NCBI GenBank assembly: GCA_037176905.1
Contig: JBBBWG010002448.1
Coordinates: 32,087 to 89,362 of the forward strand
Length of the DNA: 57,276 bases
From: Azolla pinnata
Lineage: Eukaryota > Streptophyta > Polypodiopsida > Salviniales > Salviniaceae
Direction: 5' to 3'
Numbering within the stretch: position 1 is the first letter of the stretch; each line of letters opens with the position of its first letter. This document shows, one piece after another, positions 45,077-57,230 of this stretch. A program made the position numbers and the translations under genes. The notes beneath the pieces were generated by a model. That model was not told the DNA's origin, ran no database searches, and was given only the letters and a program-made list of their open reading frames with translations.

Positions 45077-48000
45077 TCATCTGCTCTGCGAAGCATCCGC
45101 TTCTATCACCATCCTAAGCTCTACTGATTCTTGGCAAAAGGAATTTCTCGGAGTAAAACCTGAGCCACCGGTATGTTGCACAAAAGGATGTTCTAAAAGC
45201 TGAGCTGCAGAAGGCCTTTTCGTAGGATCAACTTCCAGACATTTTCTAATGAAACTCTTGGCATCTTCTGATAACGAGTCAGGAATCGAAGGTGGCTCTC
45301 CATGACCAACTTTCCATAATACACGATGCTATGACAATATCAAAGAAAAAATATAAGTTTACCGAGGATATCCCAAAGTTAAAATATCCTAAAACAATTT
45401 ACGACTAGCAGTACATACCCATTCTAAGTCCCCAAATGGGGGACCCCTTATGATCATCTCAAGGACAGAGCAACCCAAACTCCAGATGTCAGCTGGAAAG
45501 CTGTATGTCTTCCTTGGGTCAATAACCTGAAATTTTGACAAAACAAAATGCAACAAGTTGCAAGTAAGAAGAAGGGCAAATGGTACGATCAGCCGTGCTA
45601 GGGAATGGACCATATATGAGCGATGTGCCCAAAACTGAGTGAATAGAAAAAAAGAATGTAAAACAAGAGAACTTTGAGAGAATTTGCTGGTAGAGAACCT
45701 GAATGCGAATAGAGACTGTGAGGAAACAAATGGATGAATATCTTTTGAGAGAGGCGTTACAAGTAAAATAATAATATACGGGTAAATTTGATGTATTAAA
45801 CTTCTCTTTTGGTAAGGAGGCTAATCATGTCTAGAGACTATCAAATTTCTTTAATTAGCTGCCAAAGCATATCTTCAGTAGTGACACAAATCCAATTTGG
45901 AGTACCGATGAAGCAACTGAGTTATGTAATTACGGAACTAACCTCTGGAGCCATCCAGTATGCACTCCCCTTGCAAGACTTCAGTTCATCTAATTTTGAT
46001 ATCTGCACACAACAATTAACAAGCTTGCAGTTAGAATGCTTTACATAGGTGACAAAAAAAAAAATACATAAGAAGAATATGCAGCAAATTAATAAACCTG
46101 CTTTGCCAATCCAAAATCAGCAACTTTGATTCGTCCATTGGTGTCTACTAAAATATTTGCGCATTTAATATCCCTAAAAATGGAAAGCTAGAAATAAAAT
46201 TAAGATCTATAGTGAATCACGTCTAGCTCTCTTCATGGAGAATCGAAAACAAAGAACAAAGACTACCTGTGCATGATGTTGCAATCATGTAGATACTTTA
46301 AACCATTTAATATTTGTCGAGTGTATATCCGTATTTGAGAATCAAATAGAGGATATTTCTGATACAAAGAGGCCAGAGATCCTTTGGTAACTAATTCCAA
46401 GAAAATGTATAGTTTGTCTAGTTCCTGTCATAACATAAACCCAAAGATAATGTTCATTCATTTGACACAGAAACATGAAAACATTAATGACACTAATTTC
46501 TTGCTTTCTGAAATAAACATTACAGATTTTAGATTTTAACTAACCTTTTGAGTACCAAAATATCTAACAATATTCTCATGTTGGAATTTGCTTAGCACAT
46601 CGATTTCCTGCAGTCAAAAGTTAAAACCAAAGATTCCATGAGCCAAGAATTAAAGGACAAACAAATTAATCCATGGAGAAAGAGAGAGAGGGAAAGGAGA
46701 CCTCCATTTTATACTTTATAGAATATATTACAGCATTCTGAGTCTTTGGTGTGTTCCTATTATATTGCAGCAGATTAATCCATTCTTCCAGCTAGACACA
46801 CAGTTTTCTTAAATACAGCAGATGGTAAATAAATCTACATCTTTATGTGGTGCTGACCAATTTTGTTGACCACTTTTTTACAGTACAACATCCAGGTGGT
46901 TCAAACGCTAGAAAACATAGCAAGATAAAGCCATGATAAGTTCTATAACCTGGACGGTTAAAGTCTATAAGCATACGGCAAGAGCTCTCTGCAGATTTGA
47001 AATAATCAAAAACAGAGTTTTGATTGCAAGCAAAAGGAAAGAGGAGATAGGAAAATATAAGAGGCACATTTTAAATGGAAATTAAGATACCAAATGTGGA
47101 AAGAGATAGAGTAGGAGTGGTTCTAATACTATGAAGGGAACAGGGGACTGTTGGTCACTTTTCCATAGAAAGATTGGAAATCATTATGAAACCTAAGATA
47201 GCTTAAAAGCAACTCCAGGCATGAGTGATATGATGTGAATGAACAAGTGAAACATTGGAATGAAAACACGACCTATAATCATCTAGATGTATGATTGCAT
47301 AAACTAAAAACAAAATGTGAACTACTTCATGTACCTGCTCCAATTGTGAAACACATTGTTGAGCTTTACTATCATTCTCTGATAAGGAAACTTCCTTTAC
47401 TGCAAAATATATTCCATCCCTGCAAAAGAAAAAAGTTTCTAAACCCATGATCATCACATACTAAAAGAGTATGACATATTTGAAATAATAAGTTTTCCAA
47501 TTTGATCAAAATGCATGGTCTGAACCGAGATCTTGGATCTAATAAAGATCCAACATCCCAGAAGATTAATTGGGAGTCCTTACAAAATAAGTGTTTCTTA
47601 GAGGGATCGTGTGTACTTTCTAAATTGGCCCTTTATTTTAGGATATTACTTTAGATTATATGTACAAAACTCTCACCTTGAATGGCAGAGAAATAGAAGC
47701 CAAATGCAACCATCAGGAAGTTAAAATTCTTTGGAAGTTTGCAACTGGAAAATTCAATAAAATTGTACTTGACAAAAGATTGAAGATATCACCATCCCTT
47801 ATCTCATTCTGGAGCATTTACTACCTAGGGTGCACTACAATATCCAGTATAATGATCTTTGTCTATCGGATTCCATGGTAATCAAAATAAACAATAAAAA
47901 AAACTGAAATTTTGAACACTTGATGGTTGAATTAGCTCTCAGAACAATTGTGCACTGGTATGACAGTCAATAACCAGAAAATACTGGAGAGAAATACAGT

Positions 48001-50349
48001 TATTCAAAACCATAAGATGAAATATAACAATGGGAGATAAAATTTGACAAGAGCAGTCGGATCTAATTGAAAACTTACTCAGAAAGCCCCTCATATACTG
48101 TTCCAAATGAACCGCTACCTAGTTGCTCCAGTTTTCTCCATGGACCGATATTCACACGAGGTGGTGTGTTTTGGGGCGCAGGATTGATCATCAAAGCAGG
48201 GACATTGTCATCAGCATGAGCCCCATTTCTTTGCACAGCTTGGGAAACAAACATAAATTCTTCCTCACGCTTGAGAACAGAACTGTTTGATGAACCATTA
48301 AGAGAGTCATCATCTTGAACTCGATCTTCTGAAGTAGTTATAGGTTGCTCATTAATATGAATTGCTATCGGTTCCTCAATAAGATCTTGATTGGAAGGAA
48401 CATCAAAATTTGGTTTGACCCTGGCAGGAGGCAGAATTATTTCTTCTTGTGGGGTTAAATGCTCTGACAGAATAGGTTGGTGGTTGAGATCAGTTTTTCT
48501 GAATTCTTCTGATAGATCATCGGCCAAGGGAACATCAAGACAAGTTTCAGCTATGAAAGGAGGTGGCTGATGTGAAGTTTGTTGTTGCAATGAGTACTCC
48601 ATTTCATTAAATATCCTATGAAAATGCGGAGTCCAATTAGAAAATATGTGGGTCCAGTATCTTAGTTTGCATTTCAAATTTCCATCATCATTGAAATTTG
48701 AATTTCTAATAGTTATTCGACGGGATAGTCATATTTTAATATAAGTTTTCCCATTAAAATAAAGACCATACTGAGCTTCCTATTCAAGGCATGTAAGTTT
48801 TTTAAGCTTCTACCTTTAAACCTTGAGTTATAGCTTGAGTTACTACTACATCCTCTAAGGGGCTTTGATCTTACATCTTTTACTGATATGCACACTTGAT
48901 ATTCGCGCCTTCACGAGACATTGATCTTTCACCTACAGCTCACAGTACACTTAACAACCCTACATGCATACTAACTACCTGATACAAAACAGGAGACTTT
49001 TTATAATCCTCTGCCTTGTACATTACTTACCCTCCACCCTCTTCAAACTTCCTATATTTCAACAAACTAGCTCCCACGTTTATTTACAGAGTTCCCTATT
49101 CACTTAAACTTCCACAGAATTACAGTAGTTCACAGAGTTATTTGAGCTTCCACATGGTACACGGCACGTACAAGCTCTAAATCCCTGCTTATTTAAACTT
49201 TTAGGTCTCCTCTATCTTTAAAATTTTATCTCTCCTCTTTCTAAGCCCTAAACCTGTGTCGTGCAAGTACTTTCATTATGTAAAAACTAAGTCTCCTCTT
49301 TTTTCAAGATTACATCTTGAATGCACTAGCCCTATTCTTCATTATGCACTTCACTACTCATCCTTTATAAACATTCGCCTTGAATATGCTGTTTCCCATC
49401 TTTGTTTATGTTCGACACTATGAATATACTAGTTGTCATCTAGCTTGAAATTTGCAACTCTTCTTTTCTTACGATCTGACCAAGCATATACAAGCTTAAA
49501 CTTTGCTGTGCACAAATTAGCTTACTCCTTTTTCTACAAACCTATCATGCATATAGACGCTTTACTCTTGTTTTGGCCTGTTATTTCTTCCCTATCACCT
49601 TCATATGCTACTCCAGTTTTCCTCTTTCTTTTCAAAACTTTCATCGAGTATATACTAGGTCTCTTGTGATGTTATTTCTTCTATGATCACAGCAGAAGCC
49701 TTAATTAAGAACATGAAATGAAGGAAAAAAATTACCTTTCAGTGGTAGGATTTCCGTCATCTTCAGCGTGAGAGATAGGCCCGAAAGCACCATCACTTTG
49801 CACGGGTAAAAGGCTTTCTACAAACTCGACAGAACCAGAAGGAGTAATAGAAACGCTAGATTCTGAGAAGGAAGAATCGTTCGATGAAGCAAAGATAGAA
49901 TCAGACGTGGTAGAAGACGAGATACTGCTTCCTGAACCTGAGAAGGCGTTGCGATCAATGGAATTCGTTCTCGATTTTCCAGCTTCCCATGCATCTTGTG
50001 GTATTGAGAAGGCATCAATCCCACCTAAAAGGCCGAGTTCTTCACAAATCTTAACGAGTTGACTCTCGCTGTCTTGACCTGTCAGGGTGAAGCTCGTGGA
50101 TATGGCCTCTTTCTTGGGAGCTGTCTTGCGGAGCGGCGGAAAGGCTGGCGAGGATGCGGCGGAGGACGAGGCGGCGGAATATGGCGAGGGTGAAGCCGAG
50201 CGAGGCGATGGAACGGGAAGAGGAGAAGGAAGCTCGTGATCCGATAGCTTGAGGGCGTTCTTGCGATCGAGTTTAGGTTTCCCGGAAGCGGAAGAGGGGG
50301 AGGAAGAAGAAGAAGACGACGAATGCGAAGCTCTGCGATGAGAATCCAT
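45077..50349 (-). CDS. MEKK1-like MAP kinase kinase kinase
   Basis: Nine exons, all phase-consistent: 50349-49736, 48615-48079, 47419-47335, 46607-46545, 46424-46267, 46173-46098, 46002-45943, 45526-45419 and 45328-45077 (TGA). The product is about 650 residues. The first 360 residues are Ser/Pro-rich and likely disordered, a regulatory region. The kinase domain (about 363-625) is complete. It has the glycine loop GSGSFGTVYEG (371-381), Lys392 in FAVKE, HRDIKCAN (485-492), DFG (505-507), SAYWMAPE ending at 531, ADIWSLGCSVLEM and the C-lobe motif FIRKCLEVDPTKRPSAAQLL. DIKCANILVD and the GSAYWMAPE-type activation segment place it in the plant MEKK subfamily (A group), which phosphorylates MAP kinase kinases in stress, immunity and development signalling. 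Assignment to a particular paralogue is not possible. Confidence 0.93.
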
Positions 50350-52474
50350 GGCGGAAACAGGAAATCACGGATCAAAACGGGCACTGCTTGAGCATGAGCA
50401 CGAGCATGGCGAAGAAGGAGAAGACTCGGCCCTTCGTCGTCCTCGTTCGTAGTACTCGATTTGACTTCGTCGCTGTATTTTCCGGTGTACGCCATCCGTA
50501 TATACTTCACCGTATATGTATTCATATCGTATATAGGACCGTATATCATTTTTTGTACGCTTCTTTGTGATATTCCTTGTGTCCTAATCACCGGATCATT
50601 AATTACCGCTCCTTCTGAGGAGCTGACGTGATTAGGGCACGCGCTTAGCTGCTAATGACGCGATCAATCCATTGGTTTAAGGCTTGATGTTGATTATCAT
50701 CGATCGGGGACTTGGTGATTTAACGATCCGCTGAGGAACAACTGACATATTTTACGATCAGACTTAGGCACTCTGGTTGTATTCGATGCACTTAACCGTT
50801 AATGACGAGACCTACTGGGTGGTTTTTTAAGGCTTGTCAGACATAATCTGCTTAGCTGGCTGGTTCAGTAATGAAAACTATCGGCTGGCTAATCTGGAGA
50901 GGCCAGTTTCGGTGTCATTTAATCGCTCCGCGAACGATTTCTGCAAAGTTCTTTTCGCGCAACTAATTGAAAGGATAACACTTTTGCAAAAAAAAAAAAC
51001 AATTCGCATTAACATCGACAGATTCTGCCCACTGTCTATGCCATTCACCTCTCTGCCATTATTCATCCGTTCAAGTTCTTGCGATTATTATTAGCAAGAC
51101 CTTTTTACCTGGGTAAAATAGCCTCGGTCATTGTTTGACTTCGACATTGACTTTGATTTATCAATCTTTGGGGACATTGATATCATGGTTCTTTAGGTCA
51201 ATAAGGGTATCTTATGTGTGCACACTGCATACTGCATACGCACCGTAAATGGCTATTACTATCATTATGTTGCCAATTCTGGAAAGGCTAAAACTACAGA
51301 TAAATGCCCAATATTGTCTCAATTACAAATCGATGCCTAGGCCTAGCACTTTTTGCAATCACAAACAATCTCTTGGCGATTATCATCAATAAGTCAATAT
51401 ATCAATACATCGATTAATCAGGTAACTCGTTACCCGAACCACAGATTCAGGTGTACCATGATGAATTAATTCACAATAAAACGATGGAATCAATGCACAC
51501 TAGAGAGCTAACGAGCAATTGGTCAAATCCTGAGAGTCTGATAAGTGAAGTCGAGCTTAGTTGTCACCTCCGAACCCACTCCCTTTTGATGTCCTCGCGC
51601 CTTTACATCAATGATCATATTAGATGCAACGAAAGCAGAGAAGACAGCAAAGGTTCAGCTTCTACAACGGCTTTACAGCGTTGAAGACGTGAGGACACGA
51701 TTCGGCGAGGACATCATCTGCTAATCGTTGACTCGCGACAAGAAAAATCGAGGAAGGGCTCTACTTAATGCTCGTTATGTTGCGTTCTAGCCCTGAACCC
51801 TAAACCGTAAACCCTAACCCTAACCCTAACCCTAACCCTCAACCGCAAATGAACAAGAAACATTTGTTCAAGGCATCTTTTGCGGTCCCTTTGTGAATAA
51901 TACGTGAGCTGTGTTCAGATACGATTTCGTTTCCTCTTGAAACTTTTTACTGTTGTTGACAAACTGGGTACACATCCCATTGTTGTATCATTTGTCTCAC
52001 GGGCCATATCAAAACAAAAGTCACGACATTATTTGAGTTTCCCGTCATCGCTCGCTTGCATTAATTACGTTCTTGCAGTGTCATGTGATCTCTCTTCCAA
52101 CTCTCCCCGGAAAAAAGAGACACTAGATTTCATCACGGAAATTTTACACCTCCGAGATTTACACGTTTTTGCAGCAATGGGCTGGTTGGAATATGCATAT
52201 TCAGATATATAACCCTAAAAGAAAAAAAGATAAACCTAGTGATAAAATCAAAGAAATAAATATTCCCGAAATACCCCTCCCTCATCTTACGAAATGTTTT
52301 TGTAACCGTTCATATATGTGTGTATATATATATATACATGTCAATGAAACCACTTATTACCAAGAGAATTGAAACAATACAACAAAATATAATCCGGAGA
52401 TTCTCTGTTCAATCATTCTCTTTGTTTTTCTCCTTTCTGTCTTCTGTACAGTTGCTGATGATGATTGATTTCTC
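50350..52474. other. Intergenic region; kinase promoter with repeated CCGTATAT words
   Basis: Immediately upstream of the kinase start, cgtatat occurs four times in about 45 bp (50497, 50511, 50528, 50540). These are TATA-like on the minus strand. Beyond this the sequence has no recognisable gene. It includes a telomere-like run (separate entry) and a (TA)n run at about 52322-52336. Confidence 0.5.
51790..51841. repeat. Short interstitial telomere-like run (CCCTAAA to CCCTAA)
   Basis: Starts as ccctgaaccctaaaccgtaaaccctaa (seven-base spacing) and passes into perfect ccctaa hexamers (about 51809-51838). It shows both repeat periods side by side in one 50-bp run. Confidence 0.93.
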
Positions 52475-54152
52475 TTACAAGGCTTTGGGGGCGGATCTGC
52501 GGGGCTTGGGATTGGCTTTTTGAGCGAGGGAGGGCATGAAATCGCCGAGCCTCCGGCCGTCGACTCGGCCATTGCCTGAAGAAGCCAGGGGCATCGGATC
52601 CCAGTTATTTTCACGCGGGGAACGCTCCGCTCGGAGGCTCTTCGGGCGCCGATCACCGTGCAGAATCTCCAGCTCGCGACGATGATAATAATATTCGGGC
52701 TCGGAATCGAGCCGAGTACCACCACGGCCGCCGCGGAAGATGTAGTGGTAGTGATGGTGGTGGTGGTGGTGGACATGGAGCCTAGCAGAAGCATCGTCCG
52801 AATCTCCGACACTGCTGCGCTCCTCCATGTCCACCTTCTTCTCGCGGCGAACCTCGACCAAGGCCAGCTGATCTCTCTCTGCAGGCTCGAGCTTATCGCC
52901 GTGGAATAACAGCTCGGGCAAACCGCTAGGATTGTCGAATCCAATCGACGACGAAGAAGAAGAAGAAGAAGACGATGATGACGATGATGATAATACGCCC
53001 GATTCCAATGTCTGAAAATCAGGTGCGATTTGTCTGCCCGATTCCAATGTCTGAAAATCAGGTGCGATTTGTCTGCCCGATTCCAATGTCCGGGAATCGG
53101 GCAGGATTTGTGTACCCGAATCGAATGTCTGAAAATCAGGCGCGATTTGTCCGCCCGATTCCAATGTCCGGGAACTGGGCGCGATTTGTCCACCCGATTC
53201 CAATGTCCGGGAACCGGGCGGGATTCGTCCGGCTGGACGCGATTTGCGGCGGCGGCGTCGTGCTTCTTCTTCTTCTTCTTCTTCTTCTTCTTCTTCTTCA
53301 TCGTCGTCGTCCCCCTCCCACGCCTGCAGCACATGGTGCCGATGATGATGATGACGACGACGACTGCCATGGTTTCCTGACTGGCTATGGTGGCTTGATC
53401 TGCTGCTCCTGCCGCTGCCGCCCTGCTTCTTGTTGTGATCATGGATATGGCGGCGTGAAGACCCGCTGCTGCTTCTGCTGCTGTGCTGCGTTGTCTCGTG
53501 GAGCTCGATCAAAACCGAGGAGCTGCGCCCCTGCTCCGAGAGATCGCGGTAGTGCTGTAGCTGCTGCTGCTGGATCGGATCGGAGATGGTGCTGTGATGA
53601 TGGCGAGCCAGAGCTTTGGACAAGCTATGGAGGGAGACCAGGGCGCTGGGGCTCCGTTCGATCTCTCGGCTGTGGCTATGGCGATGGCTATGGCTATGCA
53701 GCAGGCTATGGCCGTGGCTATGGCTTTGCAGGCTGTGGCTATGGCTATGCAGGCTCTGGCTCTGGCTATGGCGCGAGGAGGAGGAACGGTAGTTGATCAC
53801 CAGGTCCGCGGCGGCAGAGCTGCAGCTCAGGATGCGGGCCAGGCTCATGTGCTTCTGCTGCTGCTTCTTCTTCATCGCCATCATCATCATGTTCTGAACA
53901 TGGCGCTGATGATCTGCATCTTCGCCTCCTGCTGCTTCATCTCCCGCCGCCATGGCCATGGCCATGGCTATGGCAGGCGGCGGCGCTCGACGTAGCGCTC
54001 CTGGATCTGCAGCGAGAGTTAGTGCATCGCCATCGCCATCGCCATCGCCTTGATCGCCTTCTCCTTTCCTCTTTCCTTCGCCTTCTCCTTCTCCCTTCCT
54101 CTTTCCTTCGCCTCCTGCTGCTGTTCTTGCACCGGCAGTCAGCGATGGCGGG

Positions 54153-54187
<35 letters not shown>

Positions 54188-54748
54188 GTGGCCATCGATC
54201 CTGCAGCTCACCAGATCGATCTTGCTGGACATGGCCACGAGCTCGAAGGAGTCGAACAGCGAGCTCCCGCAATCCCACTTTCCGACGCCCGCCGGCGCTT
54301 CTGATTCCTCGCCGACGGCGGCCGCCATAGCCAGAGCAGAAGCGGAGCTCATCATACCGTCAGGCGCCGGATGGACGCGACGATCAGCGGGGCCATCGCC
54401 ATAGCTCCGACTGCTGCTGCTGCTACTACCAGGGCTAGGCGACGGATCATCGGGCGTCGGCAGAGGCAGCGTCCTTTGCTTGGCGGCCTCGAGCAAGAAG
54501 CGCGAGGGGGGAGCTTGGCGATGGAAGCGGCCTGTTTCTGCAGGTCCGGCGATGGCGTGGGGATGATTCTGATGATGATGATGATGAACATCGAATTGCA
54601 GCAGCGCGGTGGAGCGGCCGATGGAGGGCGCGATGGAGGCGGCGCTGCGCTGGTGCCATGCCCAGGCGGCGGCTCGGGTGCGAGCGAGCTTCTCGCCATC
54701 GCCGCCGCCGTCTGCAGCAGCAGGAGGAGGAGGAAGAGCAGCTACCAT
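52475..54748 (-). CDS. Low-complexity plant protein with WDCGSSLFDSFEL motif
   Basis: An intronless frame of 757 residues, ATG at 54748 and TAA at 52475. At 158-170 it has WDCGSSLFDSFEL, a short motif I recall from small plant proteins of unknown function (usually WDCGS-x-LYDS-(F/Y)EL). Almost all else is low complexity: poly-Asp, KGEGEG and GDGDGD runs, poly-Gln, His/Ser runs (HSHSHS at about 340-365), poly-Glu, six 13-residue repeats, a 15-residue poly-Ser and a 7-residue poly-His. The C-terminus (PSLAQKANPKPRRSAPKAL) is basic. It is much longer than usual for the motif family, so triplet expansion has probably enlarged it. Function and location are unknown; the basic C-terminus could favour the nucleus. 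The reading frame survives across many triplet expansions, which supports a real gene. Confidence 0.75.
52998..53231 (-). repeat. Six 39-bp (13-residue) repeats inside the WDCGS-motif gene
   Basis: The plus-strand word cccgattccaatgtc or a variant begins at 52998, 53037, 53076, 53115, 53154 and 53193, exactly 39 bp apart. The coded unit is DFQTLESGRQIAP with variants (SSRTLESGGQIAP, DFQTFDSGTQILP). Confidence 0.95.
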
Positions 54749-54756
54749 AGCGGCGA

Positions 54757-54890
54757 GCTTTCGGGAGCAGAAGCAGAAGACGAAGAAGAAGAAAGACAGA
54801 AGAAGAAGAAGAAGAAGACGAAGAAGAAGAAAGACAGAAGAAGAAGAAGAAGACGAAGAAGAAGAAGAAGAAGAAGAAGAAGAAGAGCTT
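54757..54890. repeat. (GAA)n-rich microsatellite at the gene's 5' leader
   Basis: gaagaagaag runs with gaaagacagaag interruptions begin about 10-20 bp upstream of the start codon at 54748. In the sense of the minus-strand gene it is TTC/CTT-rich, like a pyrimidine-rich leader. Confidence 0.9.
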
Positions 54891-56763
54891 TACAAGAACC
54901 ACAAAAAAAAATAAAACAAAAAAAAGCCTGGTTTTTTTTTGCTTTTTTATTTTTTATTTTTATCCCTTCCTCGTTGCATATAATAAAAAGGGATTAAAAA
55001 AAAACAAAAAAAGCCCAACCATTTTTCTTAATTCAATTTTAAACGCCTAAACAAAAATTAGGAGATCACTTATCTCCCACTTAAAAATAATAATTAACGC
55101 CCGATTCGTTGATTAGCGCGCGATTAATTAGACTATTGAAATCGTTCGCTTCTGCTAATCGAAAACGCAGGAAGGGAAAATCGGGCAGTAGAAAACAGCT
55201 GCAGGGAAGTAGGAAGCAGTTTTGTAAACAGCAGCAGGGAAGATTATGAATCGATGAACGTGAGAAGAGACGACAGATCGGGAACGGATCAGTAAGGAGA
55301 AGAATGATAAGAGCGATCGGTAAAAATTAATCGCTTAGCGAGCGAGATTGATGACGAATGCGTCGATTAATGATAAAACCGAACAACAATCTATAAAATT
55401 TTAGTAGACATTAAAATACAATTTATAGATTTGGCATGAGTTTTTGGGGGGGCAATTTTCCCTTTGGTTTGTCTATTTTTTCTTGTGGCTATTATCCCTT
55501 GCTCCTTGTACATAAAATCTCCATTCTTCTTCTTCTTCTTCTTCTTCTTCTTATAGTCTTGTTTTTGAGGCCTCCTTTTAGAACAATCAACCTCTGTTCT
55601 GGGCCTCCTTGTATGTCGTTACACAGTCCGATCGATCGATCGATCGCTCGGCTTCTTTCGGCATTAGCATGGCCACTGTCAATTCCTCGTTATGCCATCG
55701 GAAACCTCTCTTGACCCGATCCGGTTCTTTTCCTTCTTCGTCTTCTTTTCGAAGATATCCAATCTCCTCTGCATCAGAAAAAGTCTGCAATCGATCGATG
55801 AGGCGAGAGGACTGACACCTGAGATGGATCTACAAACAGAGCCATACTGCGAAGAGTTTTGCTGAGATGCTACTACATACTGCGCACGATCAAGAACCTG
55901 TCGATGAACCTCGTCGTTCTGATGTTGCAACTCGAGTCGAAAAAATCGATCTCCATGTTTGTTTTTTTTACCTCTCATGACCATCTCTACCATTTTTGCC
56001 CTACAGATGGGCCCAGTATCAGTCTTTTTTTAGCCGTGCCGTTGTCTGTCTCTACGACGACGATCGCACGGATGAAATGGAGCTCCGTCAGATCACGTGT
56101 CCACCTTTTATTTCTCTCTCTTCTTGATGCACAGAGACAGATCATGCCTTGCGAGTCGTTATATACCGTGGCGTTCGACATGCACCATTGAATGCCAATC
56201 TCAGAAAGACCACGGTAATATCGGGGACCACTGTTCCGTGGCATGTATCTGTTATGGCTCCATCCTCCTCCTGATTGCTTCCTTCTGCTGTGCATCACAA
56301 AACTGTATTCTGGCCACTCGTCAGACCTTATCGAGTCAAGCGTAGCCAGAACGGTAGCCACTCGTCTCGCTCCAGCGCCGTGCCCAGTTCAAAGCGCTCG
56401 GAAATGATCAGTCGGTCGCTCTTATATTCGCGACGCCGAAAGTCTGTTCATTGCTATAAATGTAGCATTATTGAGGAGACTTTATGGAATGTAAGGTGCA
56501 GAGAAAATTCCGACGCCTTTTTCACCCCTTTTCATGTGTTTCCTCGTTCGTTGTACATTGGTTAAGTTCTCGTCAAGACATGGAGTTGTTCGCTGGTATC
56601 GCATGTAGCCAGTTCACGTCGAGCTGTGTAGATCAGTTCTGCTCTGGGTCGCATATCCAGATCTTAATTGTGCCGAGTCCACGATAGATGTTGGTAGTAG
56701 TGAACGGTTCCTTTTGTTTTTCAAGATCCGGAAGCTTCGTCAACGACCTCTGTTTCGAGTTTT
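54891..56763. other. Intergenic stretch, no gene recognised
   Basis: Begins with A/T homopolymers. It includes sequence related to the TTAATCG-rich repeat (about 55080-55400), a (TTC)n run (about 55522-55553) and a (CGAT)n run (about 55630-55646). Several overlapping frames on both strands at 55.6-56.6 kb have no recognisable family. Confidence 0.45.
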
Positions 56764-56980
56764 GTAAATGATTCCGATGTCTCTGACTATCCGATTTTCC
56801 TTAAGCCGCAAGATCGACTAAACACACTTAATCGATGCTTCTTTGTTTGATGTAGGCACTAACGGTGAACGATTCTGATGTCTCTTTATGATCTGATTTG
56901 TTAAGCATGTGAGACCGGCTAAACACACTTACTTAATCGTTTCTTCTTCGATTATTTCAGGCAAAATAAATCGGTGAACG
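56764..56980. repeat. Two diverged copies of a ~110-bp unit
   Basis: Both copies contain gat-(t/c)-tgatgtctct or gattccgatgtctct, a ctaaacacactta block, a tcttctttg-like block and a cggtgaacg block. They start at about 56768 and 56871. They lead directly into the 41-bp array. Confidence 0.7.
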
Positions 56981-56984
56981 GTGT

Positions 56985-57230
56985 GTTCAAAGTGATCTCT
57001 TGATCTTGGATTATCATTACGATGCGTTCAAAGCGATCTCTTAATCTTGGATTATCATTACGGTGCAGTTCAAAGCGATATCTTAATCTTGGATTATCAT
57101 TACGGTGCGTTCAAAGCGATCTCTTAATCTTGGATTATCAATACGGTGCGTTCAAAGTGATCTCTTAATCTTGGATTATCATTACAGTGCGTTCAAAGTG
57201 ATCTCTTAATCTTGGATTATCATTACTAAA
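56985..57230. repeat. 41-bp tandem array, six copies, near the window end
   Basis: Copies start at 56985, 57026, 57068, 57109, 57150 and 57191. The unit begins gttcaaagcgatctcttaat and ends cattacggtgc, with few changes between copies. It is directly adjacent without spacers and ends in a diverged copy close to the edge. Confidence 0.95.

Noticed and set aside
47660-47881. 73-codon plus-strand frame within the kinase gene
   Set aside because: It lies in an intron, antisense, with no family resemblance.
52357-53995. 361-codon frame on the minus strand and 273- and 133-codon frames on the plus strand
   Set aside because: They are alternate frames or the antisense of the 757-codon WDCGS gene, open because of triplet repeats. 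Only the long frame has the conserved motif and a consistent start and stop.
56985-57230. Regular short repeats resembling a CRISPR array
   Set aside because: The copies are directly adjacent with no unique spacers, in a plant genome. This is a minisatellite.
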